Shown: positions 28,776 to 39,093 of the stretch, one piece after another | How the letters are laid out: each line of letters begins with the position of its first letter | How positions within the stretch are numbered: the stretch's first letter is position 1 | Source of the DNA: Azoarcus sp. CIB | GTDB lineage: Bacteria > Pseudomonadota > Gammaproteobacteria > Burkholderiales > Rhodocyclaceae | Reading direction: 5' to 3' | Assembly: GCF_001190925.1 (NCBI RefSeq) | Contig: NZ_CP011072.1 | Coordinates: forward strand, 1,488,001-1,552,000 | DNA: 64,000 nt | The notes under the pieces: generated by a model | Seen by the model: only the letters and a program-made list of their open reading frames with translations | What the model was told of the DNA's origin: nothing | Databases searched by the model: none | Made by a program: the position numbers and the translations under genes

Positions 28776-31546
28776 GCCTGTGCCGCGCTCGCTTCGAGCG
28801 ATTCGATGATCTGCCAGCTTTGCCGGCTGACTAGGTTATGGCCACTGCGACTGGTGATCGGCACGCAGTAGCGGGCCGTGATCAGCGGGGCAGGGGAGGC
28901 GAAGATCAGCGCAAAGCCGAAGTCTTCTGCGGTCTCGATCAGGCTGCGCTGGTTGCGTTGATCCAGTGCCGAGGCCTCGTCGAGGTAACAGACAGCCTGC
29001 ACGTCGTGGCGCTTGTCCTTCATCTGGTGCAGCAGCGCAAGTCCAGTCACGAGCTTGGCCATCAGCACCGTCCCGTTCGAGGCCGCGCTATCGATATCGG
29101 TGAATGACTCGGGTTTGCGCCCGGTCTTGCCGACAATGAACTCCAATCGGAAAAAATGCTCGACCTTCAGGCAGCCGCGTACGGCGCCTTCGTCGATCAG
29201 CAAGGTCTTGGCGCGGTTGAGCGTTGCGTCGTCCAGTACGCTCTGATGATTGAAGAGCTCGAAAGTCTCACCGCTGCCAGCCTGTTCGGCCGTGCTGATG
29301 AGCTGCGCCATCGCCTCGACCAGCGGTGTCTCCTCGACCGGTTCGATCTTGAAGACCTCCAGGTCGGACAACTGTCGTCGGTTCACCAGGCGGTTGAATT
29401 CGCGCATTTTCCCCTGAAAGCGAAGCAGGCCGTCACGTAATTCACGCAGGCATGCGGTGACGTTGACCACCGCCGTTCGGGCCTTGCGCTCGAGTGCTTC
29501 GGCCTCCTGGGGTAGGTGCGCGGCAAAGCGGACGATCTGGTCGAGCTCCGTTTCCGGGTTGTCGGAGAACAGATACTTCGTCAGGCCGCCTGCATGCAGA
29601 ACTGCCAGGTGGTTGCCAATGCGGTCATCGAGGTGGAGGAGCGTGCCGCAATCACGTTGATAGGTCTGCAAGTCTTCGGCCAGCGTGGCGAGCGCGATTT
29701 CATCGCTGCCGAGCCAGGGCTGATGTGGCAGATCGCCAAGCAGATCGAAGACGGGAGCGTCATCGCCGCGTCGATTGCGCAGGCTCACGATTTGCCTGTG
29801 CTGGTCTTCGAGGCGGGTGATGCGAGCCTGAACATCCTTGTGAGCGTTGCGCAGTCGGGAGGCGTCATCCTTTGAGTGCTCGAGCAGGCGTTCGATCTCC
29901 TCGACTCGGGCCTTCAGTACCCCCATCTCCTGTGTGCGTGCTTCCTGGCCAGCCCTTAGTTGCAGCAGTTCGTCGTAGTCGGTCAGCTCTTGGGTAATGC
30001 GGGCCAGATCGCGTTCCAACTTTGCCTTGTGCGCCCGGGCGGCATCAATTGCCTGTGCGGCTTCAAGCTGCTGTTGAAGTTGGGGCGCAAGGGCGCGCAG
30101 TTCTGCAAGCTGCCCCTGGATCTGATCACGCGAGCGTTGCTCGTGTTGCGCTGTCAGGCCGCGCAGATCGAACGCCAGTCCGGGCAGGGCGATTGCCGTG
30201 TCGCTCGAGCCCTGCAGCCAGGTCTTTAACCGTGCATGATCGACCTCGAAGGCGGTCGGCGACAAGGTCATCACCGGTGCCGCAAGGGCGCGGTTGAGCC
30301 GCTCCAGTTCGTCGTCATCAAGCTGCGCTCGCAAGCGCAGATAGAGGTTGTCGGCGAGAGTTTCGAGTTCGTTTCCGCAACGTTGTTGGTCGCGCTCGTT
30401 TGCTGCGATATCGCGCTGGATGTTCGCCACACTGCGATTGTCGGCCTGATGCACCAGAACGATCTGCGCTTCGAGCTGGTCACGGATCTCGCTATGCCGC
30501 TGCTCCAGCACCTCGCGCCCGGCAATCAGTTCGAAGCTGCGTGACAAGGAGGTGAGGCGGGTTTCCTGCTTCTGCAGTTCAACGAGCTTGCCGCTGGTCT
30601 GGCTCTGTTGCTTGACGAGATCACGGTCCCGCGTGGTGAGACCCTCTTCCTCTGCCTCGACGCGCGCCTGCTCGACCTGCAGCCGCGTCTTCTCTTCCCG
30701 CTGGTAGGCGTCCCATTCGCCGAGTCGCGCATCGATCAGGGGCCGAAAGTGCAGCACCTTGCCGCGCACCACACGGCGCGCATCGTGATCCCGCTCCAGC
30801 GTCGCGATCAGGGAGCGCTGCTTCATCGCGGCGTCGTACTGCGCCCGGTCGGCGTTGACCTCCGCAAAGGCCTTGTCCCATTCCGCCTTGAAGTCGATGC
30901 TCGCATCCGGAAGGTCATTGCGGAAAATCTCGAGCAGATAGGTCTTCACCTCTGCCGAGTTCAACCGGTCCAACCGCAACGTGCGGGTGAGCACGCGCTG
31001 GAAGATGGCCGCGTTGCTGACCTGTTCGAGCTTGAAGACGGTGAAATCCGGCTCATTGTCCTGGCGCTTGTGGCGCCGTCCGCCATAAAGTGCGTCGGCG
31101 AATTCGGGCGGGCTGTAGGCGTACACCAGTTGCCCGAACTGAAGCATGTGATCCCGCAGTTCGGGTTGCGGCACGGTGCTGCCATCGGGCAGTCGATAGT
31201 GTTCGAGGTCGAGCTCGCCCTTGTAGGCGAAGTATTCGTAATCGTGGCTTACCCCCTTTCCGACGCAGCCGAGCACCACAGTGCCGGTCGTTGGCAGGGC
31301 CACTTCCAGCAGGATGTAGGCGCTGTTATGGGGGAAGTAGAAGCGCCGGCTGGTGTCGACCTCGTGCGCACCGAAATCCATGCGCCGCTTATCGATGATC
31401 AGCAGGAATTGAAGCGCATTGATCAGGCTGGTCTTGCCGGTGTTGTTCGGCGCGATCAGAGACACCGCCGCATCGAGCGGAAGTTCGGCACGCTGGTAGC
31501 CCGCGCTGTTGAGCAGGGCGAGGCGCTGGAAACCATAGCGGATCAC
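28772..31546 (-). CDS. jetC: Wadjet JetC, SMC/MukB-like ATPase
   Basis: 924 residues from a GTG that overlaps the jetB stop (GTGA). Walker A is APNNTGKTSLINALQFLL near residue 33. A long coiled coil fills the middle. The C-terminal head has an ABC-signature-like segment (SNGTVLMAKLVTGLALL) and Walker B with catalytic Glu (AVCYLDEASALDQRNQ), then FALIFASPAP. This is the MukB/MksB-type motor that extrudes DNA loops and licenses cutting of small circular plasmids. It is shorter than MukB, as Wadjet ATPases often are. Confidence 0.92.
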   Translation of the reverse strand: MIRYGFQRLALLNSAGYQRAELPLDAAVSLIAPNNTGKTSLINALQFLLIIDKRRMDFGAHEVDTSRRFYFPHNSAYILLEVALPTTGTVVLGCVGKGVSHDYEYFAYKGELDLEHYRLPDGSTVPQPELRDHMLQFGQLVYAYSPPEFADALYGGRRHKRQDNEPDFTVFKLEQVSNAAIFQRVLTRTLRLDRLNSAEVKTYLLEIFRNDLPDASIDFKAEWDKAFAEVNADRAQYDAAMKQRSLIATLERDHDARRVVRGKVLHFRPLIDARLGEWDAYQREEKTRLQVEQARVEAEEEGLTTRDRDLVKQQSQTSGKLVELQKQETRLTSLSRSFELIAGREVLEQRHSEIRDQLEAQIVLVHQADNRSVANIQRDIAANERDQQRCGNELETLADNLYLRLRAQLDDDELERLNRALAAPVMTLSPTAFEVDHARLKTWLQGSSDTAIALPGLAFDLRGLTAQHEQRSRDQIQGQLAELRALAPQLQQQLEAAQAIDAARAHKAKLERDLARITQELTDYDELLQLRAGQEARTQEMGVLKARVEEIERLLEHSKDDASRLRNAHKDVQARITRLEDQHRQIVSLRNRRGDDAPVFDLLGDLPHQPWLGSDEIALATLAEDLQTYQRDCGTLLHLDDRIGNHLAVLHAGGLTKYLFSDNPETELDQIVRFAAHLPQEAEALERKARTAVVNVTACLRELRDGLLRFQGKMREFNRLVNRRQLSDLEVFKIEPVEETPLVEAMAQLISTAEQAGSGETFELFNHQSVLDDATLNRAKTLLIDEGAVRGCLKVEHFFRLEFIVGKTGRKPESFTDIDSAASNGTVLMAKLVTGLALLHQMKDKRHDVQAVCYLDEASALDQRNQRSLIETAEDFGFALIFASPAPLITARYCVPITSRSGHNLVSRQSWQIIESLEASAAQA

Positions 31547-32145
31547 GCGTCGTCCTCCTCGACAGCAATGTCGTCGCCCAGCTCAGCGTCGCTCGCATCC
31601 GCTTCGCCGGTCGCATCACGATGAGCCAGTTCCTCGAAACGATCCAGATACCGGAACACCGCGGGCAGCAGTCGCCAACCCGCGCCATCGGCGATTGCGA
31701 AGCCGTAATTGGCGGCTGTGCGCATCAACTGCGTCAGTTGGTCCACTTCCGCCAGGTGCTCGGCCTTCAACAGCAGATTGTTTTTTTCGATGAGTGCCAG
31801 CAGAAGACCCTGGTCGATCGGCCATTCGGTGAAACGCGCCAGATGGACGCCCATGTCGGCCTTGAACTCGAAGATCAACATGAAGAGCAGCGCGAGCTGA
31901 CGGGTGGTCTTGGTGACGTTGCTCGTGCCCTCGTCGGAATGGAACCAGGCGAAGCCCCTCCCATCGATGCGCAGCGCGTAGCCGAGTGCCGCGAACAGGG
32001 TTTCATACTGACCCTGCTCACGTTCCAGTTCCGCCCACAGGCGCTGCTGGGTCATGCGGTTCAGATGCTTACCGGCGTTGAGATGTTCGAACAGCTCGCG
32101 CAAGAACGGCAGGCGCTGCAGGTCTATGGATGAAGGCGCACTCAT
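31543..32145 (-). CDS. jetB: Wadjet JetB, MukE-like subunit
   Basis: 200 residues from the ATG at 32145, which overlaps the jetA stop (ATGA). Winged-helix-like sequence, starting MSAPSSIDLQRLPFLRELFEHL, with an acidic C-terminus (ASDAELGDDIAVEEDDA). MukE-type subunits bridge the kleisin and DNA. The small size, place between jetA and jetC and 4-base overlaps on both sides support the call. Confidence 0.88.
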   Translation of the reverse strand: MSAPSSIDLQRLPFLRELFEHLNAGKHLNRMTQQRLWAELEREQGQYETLFAALGYALRIDGRGFAWFHSDEGTSNVTKTTRQLALLFMLIFEFKADMGVHLARFTEWPIDQGLLLALIEKNNLLLKAEHLAEVDQLTQLMRTAANYGFAIADGAGWRLLPAVFRYLDRFEELAHRDATGEADASDAELGDDIAVEEDDA

Positions 32146-33398
32146 GAGGGATTGGTCGACAAGATGATTCGATGCGGGTGAAGCGTCACCCGAACGCTGT
32201 TCAGGGGCAGGGAGCAGGCGAACGCGGCTTGGATCGCTTGCCATTCGGGGCGCTGCGCGAGCTCGTGGTACAGCCGCAGCGTGGTGGCATCGCTCCAGGC
32301 GGGTTCGTAGCGATGCAGCCAGTCGAGCAGATTATCGATCGGCGCATCCCGGCGCAGCGCAGCCAGGAGGGCGTGCTCGTCGACGAGATCGACCATCGGT
32401 TCAGCAACCACACCATCGTCCTCCGGAAAACGGACTGCGGCCGGTGTGTAGCACAGCGCTTCACTCATCACTGACAACACCTCGCTTCCCACCGAGACCC
32501 GCCGCTGGAAGTCGCGCTGCCACAGCGGTAACTCGGCACCCCGGAGGGCGCGACGCAGCCCGCGTTTACGAATCTGCCCAAGCAAGTTGCTGATCGCGGA
32601 AGACAGGGCGTTGTGCTGCCGAAGCTCCTCGCGCAAAGGCAGCAAGGTGTCACTACACTGTTTCAGTACCTCGCGGCCAAGGCGGCGCAGTTCCTTGGCC
32701 TGGAACGCCACCTGCCGCATGGACAGGCGGTGCGAATACAGTGCGCCGCGCACCTCGAGCGTCTCCACCACGTGGTCGAGCGTTTGCTCTGCTTGTTCGA
32801 GGTAACGATAGAAAGAGCCCTCTGGGCCGCTGTCCATCATCTCGGCCATGGGTTCGACATAGTTGTCGTAGGCCTCCAGCACATCGGTGTAGCGTCGCGA
32901 AAGCGGGAGATTCGCGTCGGCAGCCTTGGCCCGTTCGGCCAGTTCCAGGATCGCGTGACGGTCCTGATCGAGCTGCTGGCTTATCTGGCGGAAGAGCTCA
33001 GCCAATTTGACCGCAGCACTGCGCATGCCGTCCGCCTGGTTCAGGGCGAGCGCATCGGCGAGCTGTGCGGTGGCGTCCTTGATTGCATCGACTCGCGCGC
33101 GCAGCACCTGCGATAGGCCGAGTTCGTGCTCGCGCGTCAGCCCGCGCACGAACTCGAGCACCTGGGGGTGAAGTTCGAGCGCATTGCCGCGTGGCAGCAG
33201 GCGCAGCAGATCCGCATTGACCAGCTGGCGCAGGGTGTCTTCCCGTTGTGCAGGCTCGAGTGTCGGGCAGGCACGGGCGATCACGGCCAAGGCCTGCTCG
33301 GGGTCGAAGGCCGGAAAATCACGCGTCAGCGGCACCACGGATTCAATGATTTCCCAGTGCGTGTAGAGGGCGAAGGTGAGGCTGCGGGGGGAGGGCAT
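32142..33398 (-). CDS. jetA: Wadjet JetA, MukF-like kleisin
   Basis: 418 residues. A winged-helix N-terminus (FDPEQALAVIARACPTLEPAQREDTLRQLVNADLLRLL) is followed by a long helical middle and a C-terminal winged-helix-like region, as in kleisins of the MukF/MksF type. It is first in the four-gene JetABCD order and couples directly to jetB. There is no obvious ribosome site; the promoter must lie in the 165 bases before it. Confidence 0.87.
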   Translation of the reverse strand: MPSPRSLTFALYTHWEIIESVVPLTRDFPAFDPEQALAVIARACPTLEPAQREDTLRQLVNADLLRLLPRGNALELHPQVLEFVRGLTREHELGLSQVLRARVDAIKDATAQLADALALNQADGMRSAAVKLAELFRQISQQLDQDRHAILELAERAKAADANLPLSRRYTDVLEAYDNYVEPMAEMMDSGPEGSFYRYLEQAEQTLDHVVETLEVRGALYSHRLSMRQVAFQAKELRRLGREVLKQCSDTLLPLREELRQHNALSSAISNLLGQIRKRGLRRALRGAELPLWQRDFQRRVSVGSEVLSVMSEALCYTPAAVRFPEDDGVVAEPMVDLVDEHALLAALRRDAPIDNLLDWLHRYEPAWSDATTLRLYHELAQRPEWQAIQAAFACSLPLNSVRVTLHPHRIILSTNPS

Positions 33399-33406
33399 TC
33401 TGGTAC

Positions 33407-33446
33407 GCAGACCTGTAGGGACTATTGACTAACCATGCTGGTCTGC
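33407..33446. promoter_or_regulatory. Inverted repeat in front of jetA
   Basis: GCAGACC (33407-33413) and GGTCTGC (33440-33446) are exact 7-base inverted copies 26 bases apart, just before the jetA ATG. TTGACG and TTGCAG further upstream on the minus strand are possible -35 elements, but no clear -10 is seen. It could be an operator; evidence is modest. Confidence 0.35.
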
Positions 33447-33563
33447 AATCAGGTCGTCAAGGTCAGGTGGCAGGGGTATCGGCCGATGGCGGATTGTCAG
33501 CTATCAGTGTGGAGATGGGCTGCCTCTAGTTGGGCGCACAGGCTCGTGTACCGAGTTGGAGTC

Positions 33564-34289
33564 TCATAGCGCACTGCGCAGCGCGACAAACTGATTGCTG
33601 GGGCCTTCGGATCGCACCTCCAGCGTCTGGCTATTCGACATCACATAGCCAAGCGGCTGGTCGAGTACGAACGGGTAGATGACTGCCAACGATTGCAGTG
33701 TCGCCAATGAGATGGCCTTCTGCTGGTAGCGCAGTGCGGACTCAACCAACCATGCCACCATCTTGTCGTTCTTCAGTCTTCTGGCCTGCAACCGGACTAG
33801 TCGTTTGCCATTCTCCACACGCTCGATCGCCCCCCAATTCGCTTGCGTCTGAATCACGGCTTGTGTGGCGCGCTTTGTCACCTCGCGGTCACCGTACACC
33901 TCACTGATGCGGCGGTGGATTTCGGACACCGCGCAATCACCCTGGATCGACGTTAACCGCCCAGTGAACTCGGCGACCTTTCCGAAGTACGGGTAGGTGG
34001 CGATTGCCGCACCCCATGCGAAAACAGCAAGCTCCCCGGGATCTTCGGTGCCTTTGAAGATTTGCGCGCCACGGTCGATGAGGTCAACCAGATCGGCCCT
34101 CGGTTCAAGCGCGAGCGCGTTCAATTTCGTGCGTGTCTTTGCCTTTGCCTCTTTCCCAAGGCCGGCGACATCCAGCAGCTCATTCAGCTTATCGAGACTG
34201 GCCATACCTGCGCGCACCTTAAGCGCAGCAGTCACCCAATCCAGCTGTATGAACCGGTCGAAGCCGATTTGAGGGGCTGTCGGAATCAT
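33564..34289 (-). CDS. brxA: BREX BrxA (DUF1819-type)
   Basis: 241 residues, starting 5 bp after the pglZ stop. The sequence is mainly helical with no catalytic motif. Its size and place last, after pglZ, fit BrxA of BREX type 3, a small DNA-binding protein of unknown detailed role. The name depends mostly on gene order, since motifs for this family are weak. Confidence 0.7.
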   Translation of the reverse strand: MIPTAPQIGFDRFIQLDWVTAALKVRAGMASLDKLNELLDVAGLGKEAKAKTRTKLNALALEPRADLVDLIDRGAQIFKGTEDPGELAVFAWGAAIATYPYFGKVAEFTGRLTSIQGDCAVSEIHRRISEVYGDREVTKRATQAVIQTQANWGAIERVENGKRLVRLQARRLKNDKMVAWLVESALRYQQKAISLATLQSLAVIYPFVLDQPLGYVMSNSQTLEVRSEGPSNQFVALRSAL

Positions 34290-34294
34290 TCAGT

Positions 34295-36289
34295 TCAACT
34301 CACATAACTAATCTTGACGAAAGGCACCAACAGCTCTTCGACCGAGATGCCGCCGTGGACGACGGCTGGTTCTCCTTGTTGCATAAAGGCAGCGCGTCCG
34401 CCCGCGAATAAGGTCATGAAGTTCGCCGGTAGTCCAGCGACATCAAGACGGTAGGTGTTCGGATTCGCAGCCGCCGACTCGGACACCAGGGTCTCACTGC
34501 GGTAAGTCCGAACGCGCTCACCACGCAGCTCTGGTGCCACCCCTTGGTTGGGCCGTCCTTGGCCAACCGCTTCCACATTTCCGTGGTCGGCGGTCAGGTA
34601 GACGTGGAAGCCTTTGTCGAGCAGCAGCGAGAACAGTTGGTCGACGAAGCCGCTCTCACACCAGCTTTCGATTTGGGTGGCGATGCCGCGCTTACCCAAC
34701 ACGGCGCCGTGCACGATCTCATCGATCGTGTCGACCACAATGCCAGCGGCCCTGATCGATGGCGCTGAAATGGCCGCGCCCAGTTCCGCCAACTGATCCG
34801 TTCGCTTGATGCCCTTGCGGTACATGACCTCATTGGCGCGCAGCCCTTGGTCTTGCCAAAACCGCGACCACTGCGTCGGCTCCGGCGAGGTGGACTCGAT
34901 CGTGTCGGCGAACTCTCGTGGTTTGAGTCCCGAGAACAACGCCTGCCGGGATACCGATGTCAGCGTCGGAAGCCAGGCAAAGCACGCGCTTTCCTCGAAC
35001 CCGAGCTTGGGCGCTCGCTTAGCCAGAGCCTCGCGGATCTGAACCCACTGGTCCACGGCAAGTCCATCGAACACCAGCAGGGCAATCTTGGCCTCGCCGG
35101 CACCGCGCCGCATTGAAAGAAAGCGCGGCACGTGATGCACCATGACCGGTCCTTTGGCTACAGGCAGCGAAGGCAGGTCGGCATAGTGCTTTGTCACCCA
35201 TTGCCGCAGACGCTCGTCAGTGGAGGCTTGCAGCTCTGCGATCGCGGCTTTCAGCCCTTCGGCGCGCACCGTGTCCAAGGCATGAAACCGGGCAAGCACC
35301 TCGCCGAACCGGCGAGACAAGTTGGCCCAATCGCGGAAGGAAGACTCCAGCGTTGGCAGCGACTGAAGAATGCCTTTGATGCCCTCGGCGACCAGGTTCC
35401 TCAGTGCGAGCGGATCTTGGACGATGCCCACCTTCGCCCACTCAGGGATGCTGACAGCAGCGCCCTGAACGGCGAGCGGGTGAAGCAGGCCGTCGAGGAA
35501 CATCGAGTCGACCAGCACCCGAACATCCGGATGCTCAAACGGCACGTCGGCCTTGGCTAGGAAATCCGCCGGCGTGGGTTCCCCGGTACGTGTACCCGTC
35601 AACCCAAGGCGTGACAGGTAGCGGTACCAAGCGTCCTGCACGACCCGTAGCAATGTGCTCTTCGAGGCGAACAGCTCGCTGATCGGCAGATCCTTGAACG
35701 CCGCGTGATCGCCAAGCACGTGCGCAACGTGGCCTGCCAGAACCAGCGGCAGACCGGAATCGCGGTAGTGCAACCGCAGCAACTCCCGCCACAGGTCCTC
35801 GGGGCGCGAAATTAGGTGCGGACTGATCTTGAAGATGTGGGTCAGGACGAACTCTTTGGTCGCAGACTCGCCCAAGGCCTGCGACGCATGCTTCGATTGC
35901 GCAGCGAACAGCGCTTCATGGTTTTCTGCGCCGATCTGTCGAACGACGGGATAGCTGAGCCTGGAGAACAGGTTGGCAAGGCTCAGGCTGACCCGGCGTG
36001 CTTGCCTCAGGTAGTCCCAGGGCAAATCGCTGACGTTGGTGCCACGCAGGTGCAACACCAGGGCCTTGGCAGGCGCCGCTTCACCACGGTCCCAAGCGCT
36101 GCGGTACCGATCCTCATACTCGGCGCGGAACGCGACCGAGTCCTCAAACGGCAGCACCTCGAAACCACGTTCTCGCAAGCCTGACAGCACCTGCTCATCC
36201 AGGAGCACATCGTCGGGGTCGGCAGCAATCCACAGACGGGACAGGTCTGCCGGAAACTCCTTGAGGATGCGTTCAATCCATGGGCTCAT
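34295..36289 (-). CDS. pglZ: BREX PglZ, alkaline-phosphatase-superfamily protein
   Basis: 664 residues. The PglZ domain is in the second half: KIALLVFDGLAVDQW (metal-binding Asp), YLTADHGN, and the ending VVHGGISVEELLVPFV shared by PglZ proteins. The N-terminal half is helical. PglZ is the hallmark of all BREX systems; its hydrolase target is not settled. Its start overlaps the helicase stop (ATGA). Confidence 0.93.
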   Translation of the reverse strand: MSPWIERILKEFPADLSRLWIAADPDDVLLDEQVLSGLRERGFEVLPFEDSVAFRAEYEDRYRSAWDRGEAAPAKALVLHLRGTNVSDLPWDYLRQARRVSLSLANLFSRLSYPVVRQIGAENHEALFAAQSKHASQALGESATKEFVLTHIFKISPHLISRPEDLWRELLRLHYRDSGLPLVLAGHVAHVLGDHAAFKDLPISELFASKSTLLRVVQDAWYRYLSRLGLTGTRTGEPTPADFLAKADVPFEHPDVRVLVDSMFLDGLLHPLAVQGAAVSIPEWAKVGIVQDPLALRNLVAEGIKGILQSLPTLESSFRDWANLSRRFGEVLARFHALDTVRAEGLKAAIAELQASTDERLRQWVTKHYADLPSLPVAKGPVMVHHVPRFLSMRRGAGEAKIALLVFDGLAVDQWVQIREALAKRAPKLGFEESACFAWLPTLTSVSRQALFSGLKPREFADTIESTSPEPTQWSRFWQDQGLRANEVMYRKGIKRTDQLAELGAAISAPSIRAAGIVVDTIDEIVHGAVLGKRGIATQIESWCESGFVDQLFSLLLDKGFHVYLTADHGNVEAVGQGRPNQGVAPELRGERVRTYRSETLVSESAAANPNTYRLDVAGLPANFMTLFAGGRAAFMQQGEPAVVHGGISVEELLVPFVKISYVS

Positions 36290-39093
36290 ACGGCCCCCAC
36301 CCGAAGCATCATCACTGCGTTGAGGTCCGGCACGCTCGCCTCTGCGTCATCCAACGAGGCCATCCGCACCTGGTGTTCGGCATCCAGCCGTTTGCGGCGA
36401 TGCTCGCGAACAGCAGGCAAGCCGATTCGACCAATGGCCTGGTAGCGTGCCTCGTAGGCGTACTTGGCGCGCTCCCGTTCTTCCTTCAGCCGTGAACGGT
36501 GCTCCCCGAGCAGTTCTGAGAACAGCCGCTCACCTTGGGTCTTGGCAGCCGTCATGGAGGCTTCGAACCACTGCACCGCCTGCTCGGTGGTGGTGGCGCC
36601 CTTGATTTCGATGGCTTCCGTCAACAGCAGGTCCCAGATGCGCTTGGCCGTGGGCACAAAGGTCCGCCCGTCGTCTGTTGCGAAGACGGGCAGGAAGCGC
36701 TTTCGGCTGAGACCTTCAGCGGACAGGCTGATCTCCCACAGTGACCAGACACCCTGCACAGCCTCAGGCAGGCCGGTGATCTTGACCACCGGCAGGGGCT
36801 GACCAGCAACGCAACGGGACAGCTCGCTGATCACCGCTCTGGCGCGCGGGTCCTCCAACGTGACCCATTCCAGATCCGGGTTCTGTTCCGCCGTCCTGGC
36901 GTCAAAGCAAACCCTGGTGGACTCGCTGCCGTCCACCCACTTCACGCGCCATGCGTCACCCGTTTTCAGGGCACTGCCGCCACGTGCCGGCAAACCGGAG
37001 GTGATGGCGCGCTCCAGCCAAAACTGCGCCGGGTGGTCGCGCCACTTGCGGGCATCGTCGGCGTCCAGCGCATGGGCATCCGTCAACAGGTCGCTGTTCT
37101 TGCGTTCGTCGGCGACCTTATCTCGAACCTGATTGATCACGGCGTCACACGCCTTGTCGATCGAACCAGGGTCTTGCAGGCCCTGCACGAACACCTCATC
37201 GAACATCGCCTCCGCCTCGACTGAGTCCATCACGTCCGAGGCCTTGTCCACCCCGAATTCCTGGGCAATGACTTCGAGCTTGGTCTCCAGCACCTGGCGG
37301 ACGCGGTGCTCCACCGTGTCTTCGAGAACGAAGTTGATGGCCCGCACCACATGGCGCTGGCCGATACGGTCCACGCGGCCAATGCGCTGCTCGATGCGCA
37401 TCGGGTTCCACGGCATGTCGAAGTTGACGATGACATGGCAGAACTGCAGGTTCAGGCCCTCGCCGCCAGCGTCGGTGGAGACCAGAACCCGAACATCCTG
37501 CGAGAAGGCCTGCTGCGCCTTGGTGCGCGTATCCAGGTCCATGCTGCCGTTGAGCAGGGCCACAGAGAAGCCACGGCTTTCGAGGAAGCCTGCCAGCATG
37601 GCCTGCGTCGGCACGAACTCCGTGAAGATCAGGACCTTCATGGTCGGGTCGTTCTCTTCCTGCTGCAGCTTGTAGATCAGCTCGAGCAAGGCTTCGGCCT
37701 TCGCGTCTGTGCCTTGGGCCTCCGTTTCCCGGGCCAAGGTCAGCAGCAGGTCCACCTCGGCCTTCTCCTGTACCCAGCCTGAGGTCTGCACCGCGATGTC
37801 CACCTGGCTCTGGCCGTCCAGCTCGGCCCACTCGTCCATCTCGGTCGAATCGAACAGCGATGCCTGCGGTTGGGGGTCATTGAGCAACGCCTGCCGCTTC
37901 TCCAGCGTGGTGCGAATCGCCGCTGTGCTGGACGTCACCAGCCGCTGCATCAAGATCATCAAGAACCCGATGTGCCGCTGCTTAGCCGCCAGTGCCTGGT
38001 TGTAGCCATGGCGAACGTAGTCGGTGACCGCCTCGTACAGGCGCTGCTGGGCGCCGTGCCGGTCTTGCCACGCCACGGCCTGGAGACGGGTGACGCGAGG
38101 CTTGAACAGCGGCTGGCCCTCCGCATCGATCGCATTGCGCTTCTCGGTGCGAATGACGAACGGCCGCACGCGATCTCGGCTGACGCTGCCTTCATCCGGG
38201 AACGATTCCCGGTCAATCAACTGCATCAGGCGCAGGAACTGGTCGGTCTTGCCCTGGTGCGGCGTGGCCGACAGCAGCAGCAGGTAGGGCGCCGCTTCGG
38301 CCAACGCTGCGCCCAGCTTGTAGCGTGCCACCTGGTCGGTGCTGCCACCCATGCGGTGCGACTCGTCGATGATCACCAGATCCCAAGACGCCGAAATCAA
38401 GTCCTCGAAGCGTTCGCGGTTGTAGTTGTTCAGCTGCTCCAGGCTCCAACCCTTGCGGCCCTCGATCGGCTTGACCGAGTCCAGTGAGCAGATCACCTGG
38501 TCGTGCAGCCGCCAGAGGTTTTCTTCGTCGTTGCGCCACTGCCGGAAGGCGGCCAGTTCGGCCGGGTCGACGAACTGCAACTTCTCCCCGAAGTGCAGGC
38601 GCATCTCGGCCTGCCACTGGCGCACCAGCCCCTTGGGCGCCACCACCAGCACCCGCTTGGCCATGCCGCGCAACTTCAGTTCGCGCAGGATCAGTCCGGC
38701 CTCAATGGTCTTGCCCAGGCCTACCTCGTCCGCCAACAGGTACCGAATGCGGTGCTGGCTCATCGCGCGGTTCAGCGCATAGAGCTGGTGCGGCAACGGG
38801 ACCACGCTGGACTGGATAGGGGCCAGCAGCAGGTTGTCCTCCAGGGCATCCAGCAGCTTGGCCGCCGCTGCGGTGTGGAGGATGTGCTCGACCGTCGGCT
38901 GGATGCTGTCGAGCTGGGCCAGGTCCTGCGAGCGCGCGCGCACCACCGCGTCTTTGGTGGGCAGCCACACGCGGTAGGCGGTTTCCCCCCACATGTCCTG
39001 CCTGTCCACCACGCGGCAAGGCGCTGCGTGGCGCGCGTGCCAGCACCACGCGCCGACGGCGTGCCCATCTGCGGTTTGGCCGCTCTCCGCCAT
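36286..39093 (-). CDS. brxHII: BREX type 3 SNF2/DEAD-like helicase BrxHII
   Basis: 935 residues from the ATG at 39093, which shares one base with the pglX stop (TGATG). Walker A is ADEVGLGKT (residues 121-129) and motif II is IIDESH. Helicase C-terminal motifs are VLVSTDAGGEGLNLQ and PMRIEQRIGRVDRIGQRH. This is the SNF2-like helicase of type 3 BREX. It likely moves along DNA to help distinguish or process invading phage DNA. Confidence 0.92.
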   Translation of the reverse strand: MAESGQTADGHAVGAWCWHARHAAPCRVVDRQDMWGETAYRVWLPTKDAVVRARSQDLAQLDSIQPTVEHILHTAAAAKLLDALEDNLLLAPIQSSVVPLPHQLYALNRAMSQHRIRYLLADEVGLGKTIEAGLILRELKLRGMAKRVLVVAPKGLVRQWQAEMRLHFGEKLQFVDPAELAAFRQWRNDEENLWRLHDQVICSLDSVKPIEGRKGWSLEQLNNYNRERFEDLISASWDLVIIDESHRMGGSTDQVARYKLGAALAEAAPYLLLLSATPHQGKTDQFLRLMQLIDRESFPDEGSVSRDRVRPFVIRTEKRNAIDAEGQPLFKPRVTRLQAVAWQDRHGAQQRLYEAVTDYVRHGYNQALAAKQRHIGFLMILMQRLVTSSTAAIRTTLEKRQALLNDPQPQASLFDSTEMDEWAELDGQSQVDIAVQTSGWVQEKAEVDLLLTLARETEAQGTDAKAEALLELIYKLQQEENDPTMKVLIFTEFVPTQAMLAGFLESRGFSVALLNGSMDLDTRTKAQQAFSQDVRVLVSTDAGGEGLNLQFCHVIVNFDMPWNPMRIEQRIGRVDRIGQRHVVRAINFVLEDTVEHRVRQVLETKLEVIAQEFGVDKASDVMDSVEAEAMFDEVFVQGLQDPGSIDKACDAVINQVRDKVADERKNSDLLTDAHALDADDARKWRDHPAQFWLERAITSGLPARGGSALKTGDAWRVKWVDGSESTRVCFDARTAEQNPDLEWVTLEDPRARAVISELSRCVAGQPLPVVKITGLPEAVQGVWSLWEISLSAEGLSRKRFLPVFATDDGRTFVPTAKRIWDLLLTEAIEIKGATTTEQAVQWFEASMTAAKTQGERLFSELLGEHRSRLKEERERAKYAYEARYQAIGRIGLPAVREHRRKRLDAEHQVRMASLDDAEASVPDLNAVMMLRVGAV

